A model generated the notes under the pieces. The model searched no databases. It was given only the letters and a program-made list of their open reading frames with translations, and was not told the origin of the DNA. From Terfezia claveryi (Eukaryota; Ascomycota; Pezizomycetes; Pezizales; Pezizaceae): a stretch of 64,000 bases of DNA. Positions 42,739 to 53,473 of this stretch are shown one piece after another. The translations under genes were made by a program, and so were the position numbers. The stretch is taken from the NCBI GenBank assembly GCA_015179025.1, contig WHUX01000109.1:62001-126000 (forward strand), given 5' to 3'. The stretch's first letter is position 1. Every line of letters begins with the position of its first letter.

Positions 42739-43300
42739 ATCCTAAGTACTTGGATTTTTCCGCTTGAGGGTCGAAGATTTCCTCATGGATGATTGGGAAG
42801 GCTCGTGTATCATCCCGATCGCCGAAGGATAATTCATTCGGGTCTGCTGCCATCTGGTAGAGCTGTTCTAGGCTGGTGTGGGTCACTATTATAGAGCCAT
42901 GACTTGTCCTTATCGGTGAAAGCCCTTATCTGACTACCTATCTCCTGTCCGAACTGCCCTTGCTGCCCATGATCTGGACATATCGAGATGGCCGCGGCTG
43001 AGCCGCATAATATCGAAAGCATTGCAAAGTCCTTGTAGATGCTGAGAGGCCTAGGACAATCGCGTGTCGTTCGGTACCTGCCACTATGGAATATTCCCTA
43101 GATAGGTGGTCCTTAAGCTAAGTGGACCGTGAGTTACTCCGTCTGTCTTCAGAAAACATGGCAGGGCACAGTGTGGATCCGGAGCGCTCTGTGCCGTTTG
43201 TATAGCATACTCTCATCCATCATTCAGAATTCCCTCTATTCTTGTTACCCCCCTTCCTTTACTACCAGAAACCGGATCTGACGTGTTACTATGTGGGGGC

Positions 43301-43927
43301 GTTGCCAGATGTTGTGGGAGATGGCTTTTTTAAATATGGCCGAAGCTGAAGAGAGTGTGTTGGAACAGAGGTAATAGGATGACGTGGGCATAGAGCGAAA
43401 CGTGCGAAGGGCGAACATGCGAAGGGCGAATATGCGAATTGCGTAGGATGCGAGCTGCGGGATGGATGTATCAGCGGGGTGTATAAGAACGGACAGGTTT
43501 CCTTACTTTTGTATGATCATTCAAGCAAGCGGTCTCTTTCATAAGTATACGAATATACTCTTCTCTCTCATACGAAGAACGTAATTCTTCAGAGTGATGT
43601 CTGAATAGGGTTTTGCCTTATCGAAGCTGGAGATGATGGCGTCTGTGAAGTGTGATAAGGAGCCGTCGGGGAGCACTGAGAGAATGCAACGGTTGCCTGT
43701 TCTTACTGCTCGAGCCGCCTATGAGATAACTATGCCCCGAAGTCCTCTTCCAGAGGTTCTATGTTGGCTGTCAGACAAAGTTTGAGGTGATGAGCTGCCG
43801 TGGTACACCCCTGGATAGTACAGAAATAACTTGCTCTAGAGCTGTTTTGTGTTACTGGGAGCATTGGAACTTAGGTTACTTTACAGCTTGTTCTCTGGTA
43901 GTGCCTAGACAAGGGAAGCACTCCAAC
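43301..43927. other. No recognisable gene
   Basis: A local repeat of GCGAAGGGCGAAYATGCGAA type is seen near 43400-43440. Nothing else recognised. Confidence 0.45.
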
Positions 43928-44332
43928 TCAGAACATGATATAATACAAAGAGATATACAGATCGAAAGCACCCTCGTTGTAACGAGGCAGCAAGGGACAA
44001 GGGGGACCAAGGGGTACGACGGCCTGGGCACTGGGTATCACACACGTAGAAATCCTACGTGTGTGATGGGATCGGCTAGCAGGACCGATATGGATAGAAC
44101 GAGGGGGCAGAGGGGGCTGGCAGAACTGACGCTCGCGTAGGGGTCCTACACTTGTGGGTATAAAGGGGAGAGCATCTGGGCTGCAGAGTCTTGGGCGAAG
44201 AGGCAAGGATGGGGGAGGCACATTTGGAGGGGAACCTGGACATGGACTTGGGGAACCAAGAACTGTATTGTATAAACAAGAAGTTGGATGAAGAACGAAA
44301 GAAAGGAGCGAAAGTAAGGGGATTATATACAT
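43928..44332 (-). CDS. Hypothetical Pro-rich ORF with signal-peptide-like start (134 aa)
   Basis: The ATG-initiated frame begins MYIIPLLSLLSFVLHPTSC, a hydrophobic core followed by a polar Cys, like a secretion signal. The rest is rich in Pro, Ser and Cys (GSPPNVPPPSLPLRPRLCSP). No TATA box; three 19-bp repeats lie just upstream (44351-44407), and a perfect 13-bp hairpin is inside the frame. It could be a small secreted protein or a chance frame in C-rich DNA. Confidence 0.3.
   Translation of the reverse strand: MYIIPLLSLLSFVLHPTSCLYNTVLGSPSPCPGSPPNVPPPSLPLRPRLCSPDALPFIPTSVGPLRERQFCQPPLPPRSIHIGPASRSHHTRRISTCVIPSAQAVVPLGPPCPLLPRYNEGAFDLYISLYYIMF
44037..44067. repeat. Perfect 13-bp hairpin
   Basis: Arms ATCACACACGTAG and CTACGTGTGTGAT enclose the five-base loop AAATC. 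No T run follows on either strand, so it is not a terminator. Both arms contain the CACGTAG/CTACGTG core. Confidence 0.9.
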
Positions 44333-44350
44333 GAGGCCCTAGTGGGCGAC

Positions 44351-44407
44351 AGTAGCCGCTAGATAACATAGTAGCCGCTAGATAACGTAGTAGCCGCTCG
44401 ATAACAT
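44351..44407. repeat. 19-bp tandem repeat, three units
   Basis: AGTAGCCGCTAGATAACAT is repeated with one or two changes in units 2 and 3 (ACGT for ACAT; CTCG for CTAG). Confidence 0.92.
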
Positions 44408-44534
44408 ACGAACGTAGATAAGGTCTTCCGAGATCGGGAGTCGTGCTATGTAGTTTTGGTACGAGTGTTCAACTAGGAAAAGGCGAGGGATGGTTGTGAC
44501 ACTAGTGGTCGAATTTTACAACATCAGCAGTGCC

Positions 44535-44542
44535 TATAAATA
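44535..44542 (+). promoter_or_regulatory. TATA box of the zinc-ribbon gene
   Basis: TATAAATA about 240 bases upstream of the ATG at 44782. The leader between them is C/A-rich with repeated CCATAGCCAC/CCATAACTAC-like words, as in many fungal 5' UTRs. Confidence 0.55.
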
Positions 44543-44781
44543 TGGGCACAAGTTCCACCCGATAGCGACTCGCACCTGTAGCCACAGTATCCATAGCCAC
44601 ATATCCAGTAACCAACCATTCAACCATCTTACTGTTCCGATCACAACTTGATTAAGGCTCACTCTCCATAACTACAATATCTACAGCCATAATCTCTGGT
44701 AACCATCCAATCATCATGCTAATCTAAACACAAACTTACACTGCTTACTACATAGTATCCAAAGCTACGAAATCCACAGCA

Positions 44782-45015
44782 ATGATGTCCACAGCTGCGA
44801 TGTCAAGTCACGATTCAACCATTGACCCGCCCGAATCACTACTTACAAACATGGGAACCTTAGCTTCCATCACTAGAGATGCTATTGCACAAACCTTATC
44901 TTGCAACACTGACGCTGGTATCTCTGACCCAAGAGTTAGCGAATGTCCAGATTGTGGGTTCGATCTCACGCCAATGGGGTACTGTAAGAACTGCGGCCCA
45001 TTCCCGGAAAAGTAA
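44782..45015 (+). CDS. 77-aa protein with C-terminal zinc ribbon
   Basis: It starts MMSTAAMSSHDSTIDPPE and ends ECPDCGFDLTPMGYCKNCGP. The last 25 residues form C-x2-C-x9-C-x2-C with Gly after the first and last pairs, the double-knuckle zinc ribbon. The N-terminal half is Ser/Thr-rich without recognisable fold. A TATA box and a long AC-rich leader precede it. The function of such mini-ribbons is unknown; protein or RNA contact is possible. A minus-strand frame over it is a shadow. Confidence 0.65.
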   Translation: MMSTAAMSSHDSTIDPPESLLTNMGTLASITRDAIAQTLSCNTDAGISDPRVSECPDCGFDLTPMGYCKNCGPFPEK

Positions 45016-46059
45016 CGCCTACCGACTGACTTCACTGGTACTACCGACAACTCAAATAATACATGGGACGAAACCTTTGGATCAGGTCCACTTGTTAGCG
45101 ATTGAAGTCATATCGATAATCTGATTCCTCGGCATAGGCAATACAACAATGCACACTAGCTATTTTCTCAGGTCTGGGTAGATAGTTTGGGAGTAGGTCG
45201 ACGAATGTAATTTTATTTCAGGCAACTATTCCTCTCTATGTGCGAACATTCAAAGCCATTACACGGGCCGTGTGTATGCGTTATTGAGTTAATCCGTTTA
45301 ACGTGAATGATGATTTTCACTAGGAGTAAGCTACACTCCAAGGTTATCTTCCTCATTTTATTTTAGATGTCCTATCCACCCTTATGGACGCCCAACCAAG
45401 GACCAGCACTCTCACACCCATTGCTCGCTCCATCGTATATGGGGAGCCAGTCCATGCACCATTTGCGGCTGTCTCACCAGTTTACGCTTACATAAAAGAA
45501 AAACATAAATAGTAATACTAGTAGTAGATTGTAGTTACCTGCCAGTTTCTCCTTCTAAAATGGCCTAACCCCGTTTGGCGGGGGGATTGTGCCAACCAGA
45601 CTATAAACAACGTAGTATCATACTGGCCAATGGCTTGCTTAATTTAGCAGGGAATTGTGGAATAATAGTGAAATTTGAATGATTCTGGATTACCTTCGGA
45701 ATAAAAACTAATAAATTTTCTTTTCATTTGTGGGAATGATTCCCTTAATGTTGAGTTATTATTCACAACTGGCTCCCGGGTCACACTATGATACCCTGAG
45801 CTTAGCCCGCGGATGGTAATGGAGGCAGCACAGGCTTGATTAATAGGGAAAAACCTGACGGCGTTCATAAAAGATGGTGAAGGATGATGGACAGGAACAT
45901 GGAGGGAAGAAGGGCTTGGGACGAGTTTGGAGACCCAGGGTATCTGCTCAAGAAAGGATTCATTTCGTTGATATCGGTCTTAGAAGCAAGGCAGGATTTC
46001 TTGGAGTGAAGGTAACAAAGAGGTCGGTTCTCGGAGGTGTGCGCGAGATGCGAAGGCTC
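45016..46059. other. No recognisable gene
   Basis: Holds one dispersed motif TTGTGCCAACCAGACTAT (45586-45603). A plus frame at 45874-46071 (VKDDGQEHGGKKGLGR) runs into the hAT left end and may be a remnant interrupted by it, but I cannot name it. Confidence 0.45.
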
Positions 46060-46283
46060 CAGTGTTCTCAACAGGCCAGGCCAGGCCGGCCGAAGCTAAG
46101 GCCGGGGCCGGCCTGGACCACTCTAAAGCAGGCCGGGCCTGGCCTTCTTATTCAGGCCGGCCCTGAGCCTGTCCAGGCCGCCTGAATAAGGCAGGCCGCC
46201 TGAATAGCCTGAATAGCCGGTTCCACACAAGGATCTAGAAAACATCGAGAGCTCAATTTAACAACCAATACCTAGCTACCTAA

Positions 46284-48554
46284 CTACTGATCGGAATCTT
46301 TATCACGAATACCTTTTGCCTCTAGTTGATCCAACATGGCTTGTACCTGCTCTGCTTCCTTAAATGCAATAATTCCACTATCAATACGCCATGACTTCAT
46401 ACACTCAACTGCCTCGATAATATCCTCCTTCAACCTATTTCGCCGGTCTGTCACCATCAATCCTGTACTACTAAACACACGCTCTACCTCTGAACTCATT
46501 GCCGGAATTGCTAGAATGTCAAGCGCCATTCTAGATAGTCGTGGGTAGTCCTTTTGGTGCTGAATCCACCAAAGTCGGGGGTTCTCAATGTCTATAGTAG
46601 TGGAGGAGATGAAGTCATCGAGTTCATCTTTTTGCCGAATTCTAGGTGCTCGCTTGGATCTCCACAAGCGCAATGTGGATTCGGTGCTTTCTGTACTTGG
46701 ACTGCTGGTACTAGTTATTTCCGCCGATGATTTGCTTTCTCCAGTGACTTTATATCTATAGTGGTAGATTTAGTATAATGAGATTTAAACGGTGAAAACA
46801 AATACTTACTTGGTCTCCCATAACAACTGTACTTTAGCCTTCGCATTCTCAATTCAAGTCGGGTGTTCAGCCCAGTTTGTCTCAAAGTAGTCGAGTTTCA
46901 TGGACGGGTGAAGAACAACTGCAGCGTATAGGACGGTATTTGCATCAGTAAGAGCATAATACTTATCGAGCTTGCTCCAAGCTAAGTTAATTGATGCGAG
47001 AAGATGTGGAGTGCTATTGCTAGCCATATACATAGTTAATGTCGACTCAAGATGCTCTAACAGATAGTCCATTGTTGGAAGTAAATCATATAGAGCACCA
47101 TTGCCATGATGGCCTTCTAATTCCAAAGTACATCGATGAAATGGCTCCAAAATGGTAACAATATCCTGCAACTCCTTCTAGTCATCAATATCCAGTTGAT
47201 CCTCCTCTAGGCCATTACGAATATGTCGAGCTGTAAAAACTTCGAAGCCGTTTCTGAGTTGTAATGCACGCTTAATAGCTCTGAAGTCGCTATTCCACCG
47301 AGTAAGATTTGCTGCAATTGGCTGAAATGCTGATTCTTCTGGTAGAGCTTCTTGAACGAGACGTGCAAATTCCTCTCGACGTTGTGGTGTCCGACAAATA
47401 TAGGTAATAATATTCCGCAACTTACCATATGGTCCCTGCTTGCGCCAAAAGGTTAAAGGCTCTTCCAACTCCTGTATTCCAATATCCGATTCAATTCCAT
47501 ACAGAAAAGCCTTCACAACAAGATTAATGACATGTCCAAGATAGCGAAGCCTATGTTCTGATACATTGAAAGAAACTCCTACCTCCTGTAAACGTATAGA
47601 AAGACAAGTTAATGCAGAGTCATTATTTGTAGCATTATCCAAAGTAAAATATCCAACCTTCTTTGTTAATCCATACTCCTGCAATAAGGTCATGATAATT
47701 TGACTTTGGTTTTCTCCTGTATGTGCTCCATGCAAACGACGAAGACCTAATAATGCTCGACAAGACTGACTATCCATATTAATCCAATGTCCAACTATTC
47801 CTAATAGTGTGAGATGATTGTTCGATGTCCACAAATCAAAACTAAAATGAATTAGGGGAATATCTCTTAATGCTTGAATTAACAGCTGCCTCTGAGAAGT
47901 ATAAATCTGCATTGTCCATGTGCGAACAGTATTTCTAGAACGAGGTAAACAGCATGGAATTGCAGTATAAGAGGCAGAAACAGAAGCAAGATATGATAAC
48001 AATAAACGAAAACTAGCCTCTTCAACTTGCTGAAAACTTATATTAGATAAAACCATCCATTGAACTAAAAGCTGCTTAAACACATCGGAATTAAATTGAA
48101 TCTTTGGCGTACTATTTCCAAAGGCCTGCTGAATAATACTTGGTCCTGTTGGTGGTTCTGCTGGACCATTTTCCGTCATACGGTGTCCTTGTAGATGTTG
48201 AATAGGATGTTTAGTAGATCCGTCCGCATATCTCTTTGCCTGTCCAGGTCGGCATAAGCGACATTGCCAAAATCGCTTATTATTAATGGTGACTGCTTCA
48301 CCATACTGCCAAATCCAACTTCGTCGTGGTGTATTTCGCATGCGCCATAGGGAGGAGGGTGCTGCTCCTGAACTATCATCACCACCACTTATATCGATTG
48401 CGCTCGGAGACTGTTGACTTGATGGTATTGTGGAAGGCTCCGGATCAAAATTCGTTAAATTGACTAGATGATAATTGCGATAGGTCACTTATAGTCTCCT
48501 GATCATCATCGAAAATCCCGATATATCCATAGATGAAGTGTCAAAATTATCCAT
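46284..48554 (-). pseudogene. BED-finger hAT transposase, one intron, several lesions
   Basis: Domains in order: acidic N-terminus, BED zinc finger (FWQCRLCRPGQAKR ... HPIQHLQGH, about 48290-48190), catalytic Asp in HFSFDLWTSNNHL (about 47850), second Asp in VGYFTLDNATNND (about 47650), the conserved CxxH region reading RYLGHVIN (Cys replaced by Tyr), Glu region after the 47176 stop, and the C-terminal dimerisation domain with YPRLSRMALDILAIPAMSSE and ERVFSS. A 54-bp intron (46756-46809; donor GTAAGT, acceptor TATAG) rejoins LLWET to KYKVTG. Lesions: two compensating one-base shifts near 48508 and 48446, TAG at about 47176, TGA in place of the Trp codon near 46853. Transposase would excise and reinsert the element in the nucleus; this one cannot. 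Confidence 0.85.
46756..46809 (-). other. Intron in the hAT transposase
   Basis: 54 bp, donor GTAAGT, branch-like ACTAAAT and acceptor CTATAG; splicing keeps the frame (phase 2). Confidence 0.8.
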
Positions 48555-48998
48555 ATCTTGCATATGGGTCAGCATACAGTTTTTTTTGTCGCAGAAATAA
48601 AATAGGTAGGTACTTACCACGATAAGTGATTAAACGGTTGCCTTCACGCGGATTGACCCGATAGCAACGGAAACACCTACAATTATATGCTAATTCCCTT
48701 AAGCGGCTGTCCTGCATAGCCTGGACTGCCGCTTGAATAGCCTGGACCACGGCCTGAATAGCCTGGACCATGGCCTGAATAGCCTGGACTATGGCCTGAA
48801 TAGCCTGAATAGCCTGGACCCGGCCTGAATAGCCTGAATAGCCTGGACTATGGCCTGGACGGCCTGAATAGCCTGGACGGCCTGAATACGGCCTGAATAG
48901 CCTGGGCCGGCCCAGGCGGTTTCAGGCCCGCACGGACCTTGGCCCCCAGGCCAGGCTTCAGGCCGCCTGGTCGGCGGCCGGGCCGGGTGAGAACACTG

Positions 48999-50006
48999 TG
49001 CGAAGCCACAGAGGTAAAGTCTAAGGCCACAGCGGGGTCTAAAGAAGATCAGTGACAACTCACAATTTGGGAGGCTGGAGGGGACCAGAAGACGAAAGGC
49101 TCCTGATCCTATGGGACTCCAGAGCTGCATTAGCGGCGGTCAGGAACGAGGGAAAGAAAGATCGAGAGGGAAAACTAGAATGAAGGACCTGTTCTGTTCC
49201 GACCTCCTGTGGAATATAAAGAATTAAACTGATTGGAAGACAAAGTGACTCAAGAATATGGTTACTCCTGCTACATCCGCTACTGCTATTATGTCCTGTG
49301 TTCAACTGAATTCTCACTCACACCTGTTGCAGCGATTTATGTGATTCTTCTGCAAGATTGCGAATGAGAACTATACCTTAAAAGAAGCCCTACGTGTCTT
49401 AGTCCGAACTATCTAGAGGTGAATACCTCAGAAGCAGCTCTACTCACAGTTAGCTAATATTATCCATAATTGAGATAATAAAATAATTATATTGCTGCAA
49501 GTTGTGCAAATGCATTTGTGGATCTATGGCTTGGAAGAGAAGTGAAACGCCTGAATCAACGGGGAAATTCGCCGATAAATGATATATGCCCTATTATAAT
49601 GCGCAGCTGCTGATAGCAGATCTTCTGAAATCACTAGATCCTTCACTCCCTTGTTACTTATAGCAACATGCAAAAATCTAAATCCCCGAGCGTAGGTAAT
49701 AGAATATAAATAGGAGGAATTCGTTGTCGCGAGAGACTAGGTCTACTCCATGTCATAGAGCATCCGTTACTTTGACTCCAGAACAAAGAGGTACAAGCAG
49801 GGGATTATGTACAGCTTTCTCAGGGTAACCAGCACTAGAATTAGGTATATGAGAGTACCTCTGATCTGATCGATGTATTCAACCTGAGAGATTTTCTGTA
49901 TGTTCACAAGCGTCTGTATTCTTTGCCGGAACAGCGCGGGAGTGTCTGGACATCGTTAAGATGAATCCACCACCTTGAGTGTCGCCAATCCGCAGTGATT
50001 TCGACG
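48999..50006. other. No recognisable gene
   Basis: Short frames, no domain; sequence right of the hAT insertion. Confidence 0.45.
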
Positions 50007-50282
50007 ATGGATCCACCGATTACTAAGGTTAACACCAAGAAAACTGATGCAGGGTTGCACGAATACTCATGTGCTGTCGGGAGCCCTCTCAGCTATTCCT
50101 GGTTACGCAAAAACTTTGGCTTAACTTCATTTCTAAAGCCAACACCAACGCTTGCCGATCACACAGAAGACGGGGATCTACCTGTCGAACAGAATATTAC
50201 TAGCGAGCTCCAAAGTTGGATACACCCATCTGGGTCCAAGAGGAGAATGGAGAAAAGCATGAGACACGGTGAAATCTTTTAA
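50007..50282 (+). CDS. Hypothetical ORF (91 aa)
   Basis: MDPPITKVNTKKTDAGLHEY to a TAA at 50280. Balanced amino-acid composition but no recognised motif, no clear promoter, no relative in the window. Possibly chance. Confidence 0.25.
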   Translation: MDPPITKVNTKKTDAGLHEYSCAVGSPLSYSWLRKNFGLTSFLKPTPTLADHTEDGDLPVEQNITSELQSWIHPSGSKRRMEKSMRHGEIF

Positions 50283-50524
50283 TTAACCTATACAGACGCC
50301 TTGCCAGAAGGACAGGCGGTATTTGAATCATTCCCGACTAGTCAGTCATTTCACGCGAGATCAATTTTATCGTCATTACTCGAGATTCAGCCTCTTATAT
50401 GCGAGTTCATTCCGTTACTTCCTTTTCACCTTCATGCGAGATGCGAGATTATTCAATTTCCATTTATCTGAAAATTCAGCCATTTGCTCATGCGGGTTTC
50501 CTTTCATTGTACATAGTCGCCGGG

Positions 50525-50645
50525 CCGGCAGATTAACTTGCCGCAGTCCAGAATCTACAGGGGTTTCCGGGTGGCTCATTATGATCCCCTTACTGGGATC
50601 CCATATGGTTAAGGAGCATTTAAAAAATAAATAAAAAAAAAAAAC
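50525..50645 (+). mobile_element. LINE-A 3' tail fragment
   Basis: CCGGCAGATTAACTTGCCGC, AGGGGTTTCCGGGTGGCTCA, CCCCTTACTGGGATCC then a mixed A-rich tail. Truncated copy; target duplication not recognised. Confidence 0.75.
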
Positions 50646-51063
50646 TAGGTCTCGGCAGTTGTAGAGGTATGGGGTGGGTATACATTGCAGTGAACATAAC
50701 GCAAGGGGGAAGGAGAGCGGGTGCGTGAGAAGACAGTATATGTATCTACCTAGAGGAGGGATGGTGGGCGGGGACCGGCCTGGGGTTGGACAATCTTCCT
50801 CTCTATTCTGGAGATGCGGCCTCTCATCATACTTCAGTTTAGTTGAGTAATGAATGGCCAAAAAAAATACATACGCACCACTTGCCCTTCTTCTTGCGCT
50901 CGGCATGATAGTTCAAATATAGGAGTAACAAGTATTTCTAAAAAAAAAGAAAAAAATGGACATCACAAGCATAAACATATTCAAATCGCTGTCCTATCAC
51001 AGGTATCTGCATGTCGTAGCCAATGAAAAAAATTTCACAGAAAATCTCGAGACATCATGTCTC

Positions 51064-51172
51064 GTGCCCAGCCTTTTTTCTTTTTGTTTTTTAATAAAAA
51101 TAATCCGTACTCATATGTGGACTCACCCGGAGCCAGGATGGACTCAGGACAAGGCGAGTTAGTCTGCCAGGT
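51064..51172 (-). mobile_element. LINE-A 3' tail fragment
   Basis: The minus strand reads ACCTGGCAGACTAACTCGCC, TTGTCCTGAGTCCATCC, GGCTCCGGGTGAGTCCACAT and an A-rich run. Part of the UTR is deleted. A dispersed-motif element end starts immediately to the right (51186). Confidence 0.72.
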
Positions 51173-53130
51173 CCAACGTTGTCTAACCTCTACGAGGGTG
51201 TTGTGCCAACCAGACTATCTAAAGATACAAAATGGGGGAAAGGGAAAACGGATGCTTATTAGCCCCATCATTATTTAGCTTAGATTAGTCAGTGTGATCA
51301 GAGCCTTGGCGCTCGTGAAGGCCTTATGCCTGGTATGTTTTGAAGAATAAGAACATCATCACACCACAATGGGCTCCCTACCGGCATTGCCAGATGAACC
51401 CTAAGGCCCTGCCTGAAGTTCCCGCCCTAAGAAACACCAAACAGTACACGCAACAGGAAAAACCTTGCCTTCCTTCCTTCACTGGGGAGGAAATTTATGA
51501 AGCCATAGACCTACCTACTTTGGCCAACATTGCTAAGTTTTAGGGTTTTTTTTCCCGTTCATCATTACGGATTTCTGTCGCATAACTTTAGGGATAGATA
51601 TACTAGTACCAGAAGTATATGACGGCGTAAGTTACGGCAGGGATGCAAAATAACTATTTATATTACTTTTCAGATTGCTTCACCGATACACAGCTGAGTG
51701 TCGTGCAAGGCGATTTGGGGAATACAACCCAACGCCTCTTGGGCGGTCTGAGGTCTCACTTGCGAGCTTGAGAAAATTGATGTCCAGGAATCTAAATGGA
51801 GGTCATCGAAGAACTCAAAACTTAGTATGAGAATGATGTGAGAATTATTAGTTTTTTTTTGGTTGTTATTAGCCTTTTCCCTTTTCAAGTTCGGCCGCTA
51901 CGCTAAACAAGTTGAAAATCTTGAGGTATGGTAGCGACAGTTTGATCATACAGTCTCGTTACAAGCATGTCAATTATAAGAATATACCCTCTATAAGAAT
52001 GTAACTGAACCCCCCCATAGAAAATAAAAATATAGGGCAATTCAAGAAAAAAGATGCACTAGCAGGTGGATCAGGGGAAATTGCGCAATATCCACTGTAA
52101 CGTCACCGCTACCTCAGAAGTCAGCGATTCTCAAAGCGCTCAAAACCACCTGTTCAAAGTCGATTCTAGGGTAGTTTGATGCTCTGAACCCAGTTGTGCC
52201 CTCCACTTTTCGATAAATTGTTCAGCACTCTACTAGCCTGCTCCTCTGATAGTTCCTTGTTCACCCAGTCACTCCTGTGATACACTTCCTATGTACATAG
52301 TTCTCGATATCTATATACTAAGGAATTTTTTTCTTTTAAAATTTTTTTTTTTCTATATGCTTGATCTTTTCGTCAGAAACGTACCTATTTTCAACGAGGT
52401 TTCTCGAGGCTAAATACGAATAGAATTAAAGATAGGTTCATATATTCAGTCGCTAAATGGTTCATCAGACTAATATTAAGGTTCGATACCGTACATACCG
52501 CCCGAGCATAAGTCATGGCCGACTTGCGTGTCCGGCGTGTCGCGATGTTCCCGACAGGAAACCATTCAATTTAATATTCATCAGGTTATTGCTGTCTGTC
52601 CTACAGATAATTAGTCGTAAGAATTCCTATGAGTTCTTGTGTGATCTGAATAAGATATCCTAACTTGTATACAAGGCCTCAAATGTACATTCCACACATT
52701 AAACCTGCTATATCAGCGCAGGATCGGTTAGTATAAGCCTATTTGATCGCTATTCCTTAATACTTAATCAAAACCTTCTCCCCCTATCACAGGTTCGGCC
52801 GATGCAGATTCCATGTAAACTTCAAGCCAGAACCATGCATTCAGCCACCCAGAATTAATATGGAGAGAACAATGACGATTTTATAACAGTGGTGTGCATG
52901 ATACCCACATCAGTTAACTACAAAAGGTCCAAGCTGCCTGATCCCATTCGCAAACACAGTACCCACCAGATTAGAAAAAAATGAGGCCGACATCTTGGGA
53001 CGCAATTTGCTGTTACCCTGAGCATCTGAAGGTGGTACACACTTCCTGTTTCGGGTTGCTACAGTATTTCCGCCAACCCTTATTAGGCCTAGCTCCGGAG
53101 CCCAATTTGCCGACTCCAACTGCAATGGAG
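51173..53130. other. No recognisable gene
   Basis: It contains the motif pair CCTCTACGAGGGTG + TTGTGCCAACCAGACTAT (51186-51217), a fragment of the TTACAAGCAT family near 51957-51995, and T/A-rich runs at 52325-52355. Frames are short. Confidence 0.5.
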
Positions 53131-53138
53131 ATCTGTTT

Positions 53139-53473
53139 GAGCGTACAATGTACTATCGGTGTCGGCAAACCTGGCACCCAGTGATCACGTTTTGTCCTAG
53201 TGGTTACACTCTCCAACAGGTTATGAGCCCGGTGCGCATGGAGCACAAATTCGATTCCCTGAGAGAGCGCTGGGACAAAAGGAAGGGTATTATGGATATT
53301 TGCAGTAATATGAACCCCAGCTGCAGTTTGTTGTGAAAGTTCATTAGCCCTGAGGTGTTTACCAGGAGCAGTAATTGTTGATTGATCCCTGTGTGCGGTT
53401 TGGGGGGAAGTGTGAGCGTACAATACTGGGTGCCAGGTTTGCCTAGACACCGATAGTATATTGTACGCTCACA
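53139..53473. mobile_element. 335-bp hairpin MITE enclosing a tRNA-like sequence
   Basis: ATCTGTTT stands at 53131-53138 and 53474-53481, an exact 8-bp direct repeat as for hAT elements. The left arm GAGCGTACAATGTACTATCG, GTGTC, GGCAAACCTGGCACCCAGT is repeated inverted at 53424-53473. The right end carries an extra inverted TGTGAGCGTACAATA pair (53411 and 53459). Between the arms is a tRNA-like unit at 53190-53285. Confidence 0.75.
53190..53285 (+). ncRNA. tRNA-like (pseudo-tRNA) sequence
   Basis: TTTTGTCC (53190) pairs fully with GGACAAAA near 53274-53281, like an acceptor stem. CCTAGTGGTTACAC resembles a Pol III A box and AATTCGATTCC (53248) a B box. The anticodon arm cannot be assigned and the T stem is imperfect, so this is a relic or a SINE head, not a working tRNA. 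The first half recurs at about 63555-63597. Confidence 0.45.

Larger units (their letters stand above)
41563..42984 (-). mobile_element. LINE-A copy 3, 5'-truncated, with 15-bp target duplication
   Basis: GAGATGGCCGCGGCT flanks it at 41548-41562 and 42985-42999. From the minus strand: RT end region (42984-42480, with a 37-bp tandem duplication at 42665-42738), RNase H, knuckle, 3' UTR and an A-rich tail (T run on plus at 41564-41580). Best preserved LINE-A of the window and younger than the copy it interrupts. Confidence 0.88.
41000..43300 (-). mobile_element. Older LINE-A copy (copy 4), split by copy 3
   Basis: The 3' half is 41000-41547. It reads AAAISTTINFCQGHPPRSAI, RHDTSISWVGPHIGI (RNase H) and EWNRHALSA on the minus strand. 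It carries an inverted ~90-bp piece (41150-41245) that belongs to the same LINE in opposite orientation. The 5' half resumes after 42985 (MLSILCGSAAAIS). Joining the two at the 15-bp duplication gives uninterrupted LINE sequence. The outer ends are estimates. Confidence 0.7.
46060..48998 (-). mobile_element. Complete hAT transposon, inactivated
   Basis: Ends: CAGTGTTCTCAACAGGCC (left) and CAGTGTTCTCACCCGGCC (right, minus strand). The 11 bases outside each end, TGCGAAGGCTC and TGCGAAGCCAC, are nearly identical, in line with an eroded hAT target duplication though the register is not exact. Both subterminal regions (46070-46220, 48690-48980) are dense in GGCCTG/CAGGCC and CCTGAATAGCCTGGAC repeats, the likely transposase-binding arrays. 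A broken transposase gene fills the middle. Confidence 0.85.

Noticed and set aside
42985..42999. Target duplication GAGATGGCCGCGGCT as mere LINE-A homology
   Set aside because: I considered that both copies are the same LINE position by descent, but joining the outer flanks gives continuous LINE sequence (GSAAAIS to TTINFCQGH), which favours a true duplication.
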